From Gemmatimonadota bacterium (GTDB lineage: Bacteria; Gemmatimonadota; Gemmatimonadetes; Gemmatimonadales; GWC2-71-9): a stretch of DNA of 9,246 bases. The stretch is taken from positions 1 through 9,246 of the forward strand of contig JACZUR010000070.1 of assembly GCA_022573095.1 (NCBI GenBank), written 5' to 3'. Shown here in pieces: positions 1-6,616 of this stretch. The notes beneath the pieces are model-generated. The model was not told the origin of the DNA and searched no databases. It saw only the letters and a program-made list of their open reading frames with translations. Position 1 is the first letter of the stretch; the number at the start of each line of letters is the position of its first letter. A program made the translations under genes and the position numbers.

Positions 1-432
1 CATCAGGCCATAACCTGTGCAAGCAATCGACGGCTTGATCACAACTTCGTCCCAGCATTCAGCATCCATCAATGCCTCGAGATCCGACCGCGCCCCCTTT
101 TGGAACCATTTTCCCGGCACAGTATTCACACCACGCGCAATCAGGTCTCCGAGGTAGCGCTTGTTCGCGTTCCACCGAATAACGCGCGCCGAGTTTCGGA
201 GGGTTGACACTGAGTCGACATGGTCAGCCCAAGCGATAAACTCATCTGGCTTCCACACATAGTCCCAGACCGATCTCACGACACAAAGACGGCAACTCGC
301 CCAGTCTACCTTGGGATCGTCCCAGACTACCGCTCTAGCATCGACTCCCTCCGACCGGAGCAACTCCAGCAGGATGCGGTCGTCGTGGTGAAGCTGAGGT
401 AGCGCGGCGCTCGTGGCGAGAGCAACATCCAT
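1..432 (-). CDS. ATP-grasp domain protein, RimK/glutathione-synthetase-like (N-terminal part, cut by window edge)
   Basis: The frame is open from an ATG at 432 to base 1, giving 144 residues with no stop, so the C-terminal part lies outside the window. The N-terminus (MDVALATSAALPQL) leads into a pre-ATP-grasp fold with VVWDDPKVDW (about 54-63) and VVRSVWDYVWKPDEF (about 71-85). Then come WNANKRYL (about 87-94), which carries the first nucleotide-binding lysine, and VVIKPSIACTGYG (about 130-142), with the second lysine (K133) and the start of the glycine-rich loop. This order is typical of a family of uncharacterised ATP-grasp proteins related to prokaryotic glutathione synthetase and RimK; such enzymes join a carboxylate to an amine or thiol through an acyl-phosphate. 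The substrate cannot be read from this part. The start lies 15 bases after the stop of the NRAMP-like gene, with a modest AAGGCG upstream, so it is probably the last visible gene of the tldD operon. Confidence 0.8.
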   Translation of the reverse strand, partial: MDVALATSAALPQLHHDDRILLELLRSEGVDARAVVWDDPKVDWASCRLCVVRSVWDYVWKPDEFIAWADHVDSVSTLRNSARVIRWNANKRYLGDLIARGVNTVPGKWFQKGARSDLEALMDAECWDEVVIKPSIACTGYGLM

Positions 433-447
433 AGGCTTTACGCCTTG

Positions 448-1710
448 TCAACCAAATCGTGTCACGAGATAGATCACTGCGATACCGCCAAGGAGAATCA
501 ACCCGACGTACGAAAGTGCGAGCATCGTTCGACCCGGCCTGTGTTCGGCGGGGACATCCGCGGAAGTGACCGCCTTCAGGTTCAGGTAACCGAGCACCGG
601 GGCCGTAAGGAAGGACACGATGGTCGCAAAATCGATCATAGCCGTGAGGTTAGTCAAGAAGAACGACAACACGACTATGGTGAGCACTGCCAGCGTTACC
701 AGTGACAACCAATAGGGCGAGCGACTCGGCTTGATCGATTCGCCGGGATCAATGTTGCGAAGCACTCTTATCGTTCGATCCAGTGCGCGTGGAAACCCGT
801 CTATTACCGTGAGTGACGTCGAAAGCATCGTCGTGATTACCGCTACGAGCACAACCGGTCGCGTCCAGTCGCCCAGCATCTGAACGTACAACTCAACCAG
901 TTGGGCAGAGAACAGCGTCCCTTGAGGACTAAAGTTTTCCCCCGAGCCATACATCACGGTGGCGCCAAGCGTGACGAAAGCGAAGGCTAGTATGCCGGTT
1001 CCCACGTAACCGATGTTGAAATCGAGCCGAGCATTGGCGACGCTGGACCGCGACCCTTCGGACTCGTCTTTCGCGAGGGTCCAGAGAGAACTCCAGACCG
1101 CCAGATCGATAGCTGTCGGCATCCACCCAACCAACGCCAGTACGAACGCAAGCGAAACTATCATCGATCCGGACTCTAAAGGAAGCAATTTGACAGACGA
1201 GAAGTCAGCGACCGGTAGTGCTACCGATGCCGCGATCAGGGTGGATATCGCGAGCAACACCAGAACCAGCTTGATACTGGCATCTAACAACTTGAAACGC
1301 CCGACCCATAGTAGGATTGCAGAGAGCAAACAGATCAGTCCGCCTACGAGGGCAAGTGGCCAGTCCAATCCGAACGCGTGGGTGAGCACAAATGCTGTGA
1401 AGAGCACGACCGCTACCTGAACGATGAGCGCGGTAGCAACGGTTAGTATCAGGTAAAGCCAGATCGCCCAACGTCCTATACGCTGATAACCTTCGACCAG
1501 GCTGTTACCGGTGGCTGCTGCGTATCTAGGTCCGAATTCGAAGAAGGGATACTTTAACACGAGCGCGAGCAGGATTACTCCCGCTAGGCCAAAGCCGGCG
1601 TCAGCTCCGGCGCGAGTCGACTGCACCAGGTGGGAGATCCCGATCGACGCTCCCGCCCAGAGAAGACCCGGCCCGAAGGACCGCCAGAACGAACCGTCAC
1701 CCCTTGCCAC
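448..1710 (-). CDS. NRAMP-like (SLC11-family) membrane transporter lacking canonical metal-site residues
   Basis: This 420-residue protein has about eleven hydrophobic segments and the GPGLLWAG opening (13-20) of TM1 typical of NRAMP proton-coupled divalent metal transporters. In canonical members TM1 continues to a DPGN motif and TM6 carries MPH. Here the residues at the DPGN position are G-I-S-H (24-27), and TM6 reads WMPTAID (196-202), keeping the methionine and proline but not the histidine. It belongs to a recognisable divergent group with ISHLVQSTRAG and KYPFFEFGPRYAAATG (53-68), often annotated as NRAMP. Manganese or iron transport should therefore not be assumed. The start is GTG at 1710; an in-frame TGA lies just upstream and there is no strong Shine-Dalgarno sequence, which fits translational coupling to the M23 gene that ends 5 bases before. 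The length and LeuT-like fold are otherwise intact. Confidence 0.88.
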   Translation of the reverse strand: MARGDGSFWRSFGPGLLWAGASIGISHLVQSTRAGADAGFGLAGVILLALVLKYPFFEFGPRYAAATGNSLVEGYQRIGRWAIWLYLILTVATALIVQVAVVLFTAFVLTHAFGLDWPLALVGGLICLLSAILLWVGRFKLLDASIKLVLVLLAISTLIAASVALPVADFSSVKLLPLESGSMIVSLAFVLALVGWMPTAIDLAVWSSLWTLAKDESEGSRSSVANARLDFNIGYVGTGILAFAFVTLGATVMYGSGENFSPQGTLFSAQLVELYVQMLGDWTRPVVLVAVITTMLSTSLTVIDGFPRALDRTIRVLRNIDPGESIKPSRSPYWLSLVTLAVLTIVVLSFFLTNLTAMIDFATIVSFLTAPVLGYLNLKAVTSADVPAEHRPGRTMLALSYVGLILLGGIAVIYLVTRFG

Positions 1711-1715
1711 TTTGT

Positions 1716-2642
1716 TTAGGGCAAGAGTTCAGTCAACTTCGGATCGACCAGAGTTAGCGGATTCAGGGCGATAGATCCGTATCTGGCTGCCCAGTGAAGA
1801 TGAGGACCTGTAACTCGCCCGGTTGCGCCGACCCTGCCGATTACCTCGCCGCGCCGGACGGACTGCCCTTCCGAAACCTCAATCTGACTCAAGTGGGAGT
1901 AGGTAGTGATCAGTCCGGCCCCGTGATTAATGAAAACAACGTTTCCGCTGTAGAAGAACTCCTGGGCTATAGCGACGATACCGGCGGCCGCGGCCTGGAC
2001 CAGATCGCCCTCTTCCCCATCCAGGTCGGTACCGGTATGTCTGCCACGCGGTTCGCCGTTTAGCACCCTGGTTCGTCCAAACCTACTGGTAACCCGAGCC
2101 ATGCGAGGCAGCGAGAAGCTACCTTCCCACATTCGAGCGGTGCTGTGCGCAACGTCAGTAACACCTCTCGACATTCTTCTCTCGTTTGCTACCCTCGAGG
2201 CCGTGGCGGAATCAAGCGCGTCCGTGAACCTCGGCGGGACAGTGAGCGTATCGGTTCCGTAGTCGGCGGCAGCGGCAGTCAATTGCGCGGTGAGAGTTAC
2301 TTGGGCTGCGTCACTTGTGTGCACTATCAAGCTGATCTCCATCTGCCCGCTACGGTCAAGCGGGACTCCGCCAAGCGCCGAAAACGACAGGCCGTCCGAA
2401 AGATCGAAATGGAGTTCTTGTCCGCCGAAGGTTCCGGCGATCTCCTCAACGGCGCGGGCGGCGTCTTGATCCACCGCATGCAGCGTGATGATAGTGGCCG
2501 CGCCCGCCATAGGAGTGTCGGGATACCATTCCACCGTGAATGGAGCAGCGGCTTGTGCGGGTAACTCCCCAGGAATCCAGGTCGTAAGTACGGAAGCGAA
2601 AATGACCCCTGCCGCCGTTCTTCCGGCCTGAATCGCCGTCAA
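1716..2642 (-). CDS. Secreted M23-family (LytM-type) zinc metallopeptidase
   Basis: This is a 308-residue predicted exported endopeptidase. Residues 1 to about 31 form a hydrophobic N-terminal signal sequence ending near PAQA-AAP. Residues about 33-135 look like a beta-rich, immunoglobulin-like domain. A short linker (about 140-172) follows, then the M23 domain (about 175-300). The zinc and catalytic residues are all visible: H202-x3-D206 in GRHTGTDLDG, H250 in TYSHL, and H281-L-H283 in GPHLHW. M23 enzymes cut peptide bonds in peptidoglycan cross-links or in other glycine-rich peptides; with every ligand present an active enzyme is likely, acting in the envelope. The start is TTG at 2642, overlapping the tldE stop as TTGA; no in-frame ATG occurs until residue 45, which would remove the signal sequence. 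This suggests translational coupling to tldE. Confidence 0.9.
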   Translation of the reverse strand: MTAIQAGRTAAGVIFASVLTTWIPGELPAQAAAPFTVEWYPDTPMAGAATIITLHAVDQDAARAVEEIAGTFGGQELHFDLSDGLSFSALGGVPLDRSGQMEISLIVHTSDAAQVTLTAQLTAAAADYGTDTLTVPPRFTDALDSATASRVANERRMSRGVTDVAHSTARMWEGSFSLPRMARVTSRFGRTRVLNGEPRGRHTGTDLDGEEGDLVQAAAAGIVAIAQEFFYSGNVVFINHGAGLITTYSHLSQIEVSEGQSVRRGEVIGRVGATGRVTGPHLHWAARYGSIALNPLTLVDPKLTELLP

Positions 2643-3955
2643 ACCGCGTCCGACAGACTCGTGAAAGAGAAATCCCGCACGCGCATGGGCGGAATGAAAT
2701 TCCCGTTGAACCGAACGGGTTCACCCAGCACGTCGACGCTGTTCAAGAAAGCAACCGGACTTTCGTTGAACCGAAAGTTCTTGACAGCGTGTTTGACTGA
2801 CCCGTTTTCAATCAGGAAAGTGCCGTCGCGTGTCAAGCCGGTGTAGAGCAACGTTCGCGGGTCTACGGTTCTTATGTACCAGAGCCGAGTGACGAGAATT
2901 CCCCGTTGAGTATCCCGGATGATGTCCTCGAGAGACGTATCACTGCCGTCGAGAATGATGTTCGCCGGCCTGGGCGTGGCCTCGACACCCTTATGGCGCG
3001 CCCAGTATCTGCTGTACGACAAATTTCTGATTACACCGTTCTCGACCCATGTAGTGCGAGCGCGAGGTCTCCCGTCACCGGCCCAGGGAGCCGCCGGTAC
3101 GTCGGGATGCGTGTGATCCGAATAGATCGTCACTTTGTCGTCCATCAGTTTTTCGCCCAGCTTTGTCTCACCACCCCCTTTTGAAAGGAAGCTTCGCCCT
3201 TCTTCGGCACGGCGCGCATCGAAATTGAACATCATATTTCGTATTAGATCGTGAGCCGCAGCCGGTTCTAGAATCACCGTGAAGTCACCTGGATCCAACG
3301 CAACGGCGTTCGCCGAAGCGCTTGCTTTTTCCGAAGCGATTCGCGACGCGTCGCTGGTATTCAGAAGGGAGACATCGTTGTAATCGCGAGAGGCCCAGCC
3401 TGAGCCGGTACCGTCTTCCGTTCTAACCGTCACGGAGAAGCTGACATTAGACGACCTCCGATAATTAAAAAGGCCCGCCGAATTTCGTGTGGCTCGGAAC
3501 CCTCCGCTGTCCTGAATGAAGCCGGCAGCTACGAGGCCGTTCTCGCGCACAACGCTAATGCTGTCAGCCGCTGCTCGGGTCCGACGTTCCGGGGTTGTCG
3601 ACGCGGTGCTCTCGAAATAGGCATTCGACTCCTGGTACCGCTGAGGGCCTAGAGGCTCGACAAATTCTCGGTTCTCAGGGGCAAGCCGCGCCAATTCCTC
3701 GGACCTGCTAACTGCGCGCGTGAGCGAGTCTTCATCGAACTCGTTTATGGACGACGACCCAGTCTTTTGGCCAAAGGTGGACTGAACACTTAACGACATA
3801 TTAGTCGTCACACCGGCGGTAGACACGCTGTTGCGAGCGTACCTTATGTTTCCTCCGGTGCTGCCCGACAACCTAACCGTGCAATGATCCGCCTCGGACT
3901 TCTCGAGGACGCCGCCGAGTAATTCGAACGATTCGTCTCTTGTAAGCATAGTCAT
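2639..3955 (-). CDS. tldE: TldE/PmbA-family metalloprotease subunit
   Basis: This 438-residue protein has the two-domain layout of the TldD/PmbA superfamily and the usual TldE length. It has no HExxxH, as expected for TldE, the non-zinc partner that forms a heterodimer with TldD. In Escherichia coli TldD/TldE degrades unfolded peptides and trims the leader of microcin B17 and CcdA. Family-like segments include FTVILEPAAAHDLIRNM (about 225-241), ARTTWVENGVIRNLSYSRYWA (about 299-319) and the C-terminal GNFIPPMRVRDFSFTSL. No signal peptide or Tat motif is visible, unlike the neighbouring TldD. The ATG at 3955 lies 16 bases after the tldD stop, with an AGGACAGG stretch before it; a second ATG two codons in is an alternative start. 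The stop overlaps the M23 start by 4 bases. Confidence 0.93.
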   Translation of the reverse strand: MTMLTRDESFELLGGVLEKSEADHCTVRLSGSTGGNIRYARNSVSTAGVTTNMSLSVQSTFGQKTGSSSINEFDEDSLTRAVSRSEELARLAPENREFVEPLGPQRYQESNAYFESTASTTPERRTRAAADSISVVRENGLVAAGFIQDSGGFRATRNSAGLFNYRRSSNVSFSVTVRTEDGTGSGWASRDYNDVSLLNTSDASRIASEKASASANAVALDPGDFTVILEPAAAHDLIRNMMFNFDARRAEEGRSFLSKGGGETKLGEKLMDDKVTIYSDHTHPDVPAAPWAGDGRPRARTTWVENGVIRNLSYSRYWARHKGVEATPRPANIILDGSDTSLEDIIRDTQRGILVTRLWYIRTVDPRTLLYTGLTRDGTFLIENGSVKHAVKNFRFNESPVAFLNSVDVLGEPVRFNGNFIPPMRVRDFSFTSLSDAV

Positions 3956-3971
3956 ATTCGATTACCTGTCC

Positions 3972-5594
3972 TCAGGAGTCGCTCCCGGTGTTGATCACAT
4001 CGATATCGTCGAAGCGAGACGTGGCGCAGCCGTGCGAGACGGCGCTTACTTGGGGTGGTTGCCCCTTACCATCAAAAAACGAACCACCCAATCTGTAGTC
4101 GCTGGCGTCACAGATCTGCGAGCAAGCATTCCAGAAATCTTGCGTGTTCGACTGATAAGCCACGTCTTTGAGCATCCGGTCTATCTGCCCGTCCCGGATT
4201 TCGTAGAACAACTGCCCACCGAACTGGAAGTTGTAGCGCTGTTGATCGATCGAGTATGAACCACGACCTAGTATGTAGATACCTCGCTCCACTCCGCTGA
4301 TCATGTCCTCAACCGAAACCCCATTGTCAGTGGTCTCGAGTGAGACGTTCGGCATTCGCTGGAACTGCACTGCGGACCAGCTCTGAGCATACGACGATCC
4401 GTGAGGTTCATTCTGACCCAGAATGTGAACCTGGTCACGTGTGGCCTGGTAGTTAACAAGGATCCCGTTTCTAACGAGATACCAGCGCTTCGTACGCACA
4501 CCCTCGTCGTCGTAACCGACATAGCCCAGCGAACCGAACTGGGTCTTGTCGGCAATGAAGTTTACGATGGGACTGCCGTAGTTGAAGGTGCCGCTCCGCC
4601 ACTTATCGAGCGTTGCAAAGCTGGTACCTGCGTAGTTGGCCTCATAACCCAGGACTCGGTCGAGCTCCAGAGGGTGGCCAACCGATTCGTGGATAGTCAG
4701 CCAGAGATGTGTCGGGTCCAGCACCAGATCGTAGCGACCGGCCTCCACCGACGCGGCCGAGAGCTTCTCCCTCGCCTGCTCGGCAGCAAGCGCGGCATCT
4801 TCGATCATGTCGTAGTGCAAACCATATCGCATGGTGATACCGGGATACTTGGCTTCATCCCGCGGATCGAGGTACTCGTAGCCCATTCCGACCGGCTCAC
4901 CGAGCGAATTCCTGGTTTGAAACTGACCTGTCGACGGATCGACGGCAGTAACCGTGAATCGCGGCCACAGGCGATGGACATCCTGATCTATATACGAACC
5001 CTCGGTTGAGGCGAAGTATTTCTGCTCGTTCACCTGCGAAAGGAATGAACTCACGAAGCTCGCGCCGTTATCCATCGCGGCCGCGTTGGCTGCGAGAAGT
5101 AGCTCAGCCTTGTCCGCGACCGGCACGTCAAAGGCGTTCTGCTCGATCGGCGTCCTCCACGATACTTCCCCGTAAGATTCGACCGGTGCGAGCCTGATGG
5201 GCTCATCGGATATCACGGAGTTCGCAACCGCGATGCCGACAGCTTGTTGCGTGGCGCTTGCGATCCCGTCTTCCGTAACGTCGTTGGTAGCAGCAAACCC
5301 CCACGTGTCGTTCACAATGACGCGGATCCCGACTCCGTATGACTCGGTATCCGCGGTACTCGTAACCCTGTCTTCACGTGTCGAAATCGACTGGTTCAGG
5401 TACCGTCCTATCCGCACGTCGGCATAGGTAGCCCCTCTGGACGTGGCTGTATTGAGAGCCACATCGGCGAGGCGCTTTTTGTCGCCGGTGGGAACAGGCG
5501 ACAGGCTGCCCGATGGAACGGCCCGGCCCGTGGCTGGAATGACGAGCGAGCCCGCTGCAAGCCCGCCTACACGTAAGAAGTCTCTTCGCTCCAC
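3972..5594 (-). CDS. tldD: TldD-family zinc metalloprotease with twin-arginine signal
   Basis: This 540-residue TldD-type protein is about 60 residues longer than E. coli TldD, partly because of an N-terminal twin-arginine signal: MERRDFLRVGGLAAGSLVIP, where RRDFLR matches the Tat consensus and a hydrophobic stretch follows. This predicts export of a folded, metal-loaded enzyme. The zinc motif HESVGH lies at 302-307 (H302, E303, H307), the counterpart of the family HExxxH. In E. coli TldD the third ligand is a cysteine in a CGK segment near the C-terminus; here the similar stretch reads FFDGKGQP (506-513), so the cysteine seems replaced, though C523 in SHGCATSRF is close by. The start is GTG at 5594, preceded by GGGAG at a 7-base spacing. 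It heads the run tldD, tldE, M23, NRAMP-like, ATP-grasp. The substrate is unknown. Confidence 0.92.
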   Translation of the reverse strand: MERRDFLRVGGLAAGSLVIPATGRAVPSGSLSPVPTGDKKRLADVALNTATSRGATYADVRIGRYLNQSISTREDRVTSTADTESYGVGIRVIVNDTWGFAATNDVTEDGIASATQQAVGIAVANSVISDEPIRLAPVESYGEVSWRTPIEQNAFDVPVADKAELLLAANAAAMDNGASFVSSFLSQVNEQKYFASTEGSYIDQDVHRLWPRFTVTAVDPSTGQFQTRNSLGEPVGMGYEYLDPRDEAKYPGITMRYGLHYDMIEDAALAAEQAREKLSAASVEAGRYDLVLDPTHLWLTIHESVGHPLELDRVLGYEANYAGTSFATLDKWRSGTFNYGSPIVNFIADKTQFGSLGYVGYDDEGVRTKRWYLVRNGILVNYQATRDQVHILGQNEPHGSSYAQSWSAVQFQRMPNVSLETTDNGVSVEDMISGVERGIYILGRGSYSIDQQRYNFQFGGQLFYEIRDGQIDRMLKDVAYQSNTQDFWNACSQICDASDYRLGGSFFDGKGQPPQVSAVSHGCATSRFDDIDVINTGSDS

Positions 5595-5765
5595 AACCTA
5601 GCTCCCGATGTTAGTGTCGCTTACCTATGAATGATGGTCACACCTAGAAACGAGATGTCCCGCCCCCCCCGAGAGTTTCACCCTCAGCGAGCGCTGGTGT
5701 TCCTCGATCGCTTCCCCCCAAACTGCACGCCAACTCCCGGGGTGTCGATACCCACCGAACTGTTC
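5595..5765 (-). other. 171-base gap between HAD gene and tldD: G-tract and hairpin, no clear promoter
   Basis: On the minus strand this leader of the tldD operon holds a run of six G (5714-5719), an imperfect hairpin (CAC-CAGCG arm 5679-5689 against CGCTG-GTG 5692-5699, with a small bulge), and a run of eight G (5663-5670) followed by C and GGG. No convincing -35/-10 pair and no U-tract behind the hairpin could be seen, so neither a promoter nor an intrinsic terminator is assigned. The gap size suggests that tldD starts its own transcription unit. Confidence 0.4.
5602..5606 (-). promoter_or_regulatory. Ribosome binding site of tldD
   Basis: On the minus strand GGGAG lies 7 bases before the GTG at 5594. 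It supports that GTG as the start and keeps the twin-arginine signal in the protein. Confidence 0.6.
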
Positions 5766-6482
5766 TCAACTCGCAGCATCGACTATGTCCGCCAGTTGAG
5801 CAAGGGATCGAACAGTCAGGTCCGGCTCCACCACCACATTCGGCGCCGGAGTAGCCCCACCCGGCCTGCCGCAGCGGCGATCGACCCACACGGTCCTCAT
5901 CCCCAGCTGCTTGGCAGGCACGTGGTCGTGGTAAAGACTCTGCGCAACGTGAAGAACCTCGTGCCTGCTGATGCCTAGATCCTCCAGCACCTCGAAGGCC
6001 CTTAGGAACATTCTCATATCAGGTTTGTACGCACCAACTTCCTCCGCCGTGATGACCGCATCGAAGTCGATCTCCAGTCGGACCGCCGTTCCCGCGAAAG
6101 ACTGTTGGTCAACGTTGGATACGATCGCGAGCTTGAATCTCGACTGAAGACGTGTTAAAGCGCCAGTCGTATCATCAAAGGCAGGCCAGAGTCCAACCGA
6201 ATGCGCAAGTTGGTCCGCTGCCTGAGGGTCACTGTCAACCTCGAAGTGTTTCGCAAGCCGGTGATGAACTTGCTTCAGAAGATCCCGGTACGCCAGCGCT
6301 GGATACTCTCTCTCGCAGTCGGCTTCGGCAACAGCATACGCGGTCAGCAGTTCTTCAGCCCCGGCGTTGAACCCTTGAGAGGCAGCCCAACCCAGCAACA
6401 CATCCGCAATCCCGGATTCCCAATCTATGAGCGTGCCATAGCAATCCATCGTCAGCGCACTGAAGGCACTGAAATTCAGCAA
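5766..6482 (-). CDS. HAD-superfamily hydrolase, haloacid dehalogenase type II-like
   Basis: The protein has 238 residues, the normal length for the L-2-haloacid dehalogenase-like branch of HAD. Motif I is LTMDCYGTLIDWE, with nucleophile D13; two residues on there is Y15 rather than the aspartate of HAD phosphatases, so a phosphatase is less likely. A helical cap follows (about 20-100). Motif II is S122-N123 in AIVSNVD, motif III is K153 in GAYKPD, and motif IV lies in HVAQSLYHDHVPAKQLG with D186. Related proteins are usually annotated as type II haloacid dehalogenases without a proven substrate. The start is TTG at 6482 with GGAAGGG 9 bases upstream; the next in-frame ATG (codon 12) lies directly before the nucleophile and would remove the first strand. 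It is divergent from htpG and separated from tldD by 171 bases, so it is probably transcribed separately. Confidence 0.88.
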   Translation of the reverse strand: MLNFSAFSALTMDCYGTLIDWESGIADVLLGWAASQGFNAGAEELLTAYAVAEADCEREYPALAYRDLLKQVHHRLAKHFEVDSDPQAADQLAHSVGLWPAFDDTTGALTRLQSRFKLAIVSNVDQQSFAGTAVRLEIDFDAVITAEEVGAYKPDMRMFLRAFEVLEDLGISRHEVLHVAQSLYHDHVPAKQLGMRTVWVDRRCGRPGGATPAPNVVVEPDLTVRSLAQLADIVDAAS

Positions 6483-6616
6483 CTTGATCGTCCCTTCCGC
6501 TGAAAGGTACTCGTCAAGATCGAATCTCCTTTGTTAGATTCAAACCTCAACCTAAGGTGAGCTAGGGGAAAACGGAAAAAGACCCAACGCCGATCATCAA
6601 TGCAGATAGAGGAAGG
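6483..6616. promoter_or_regulatory. Divergent promoter region between HAD gene and htpG
   Basis: These 134 bases separate two divergent genes, so both promoters should lie here or just inside the genes. On the plus strand TTGTTA (6531-6536) and TAAGGT (6553-6558) are 16 bases apart and could be a weak vegetative-type promoter for htpG. This is a guess from partial matches. No CIRCE inverted repeat (TTAGCACTC-N9-GAGTGCTAA) and no clear heat-shock sigma promoter was found. An A-rich stretch (about 6569-6580) and GAGGAAGG directly before the htpG ATG complete the region. Confidence 0.35.
6608..6616 (+). promoter_or_regulatory. Ribosome binding site of htpG
   Basis: AGAGGAAGG lies immediately before the ATG at 6617. 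The purine-rich core is closer to the start than usual (about 3 bases from AGAGGA), but it is the only good match and it fixes the start, which agrees with the normal HtpG N-terminus. Confidence 0.6.

Noticed and set aside
2145..2564. Plus-strand open frame of 139 codons within the M23 gene
   Set aside because: It is antisense to an M23 peptidase with all zinc ligands and a signal peptide; no domain pattern is seen in the translation.
4401..5009. Plus-strand open frame of 202 codons inside tldD
   Set aside because: It is antisense to a well-supported TldD with a complete HESVGH motif, and its translation shows no recognisable family pattern or suitable ribosome binding site.
5679..5699. Intrinsic terminator for the HAD gene
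   Set aside because: The hairpin is imperfect and is followed on the minus strand by A-rich then G-rich sequence, not a U-run.
5595..5765. RiPP precursor peptide gene or metabolite riboswitch next to tldD
   Set aside because: No short frame with a start, ribosome binding site and leader/core layout was seen, and no conserved riboswitch core was recognised.
6483..6616. CIRCE/HrcA operator controlling htpG
   Set aside because: No TTAGCACTC / GAGTGCTAA inverted repeat is present in the upstream region.
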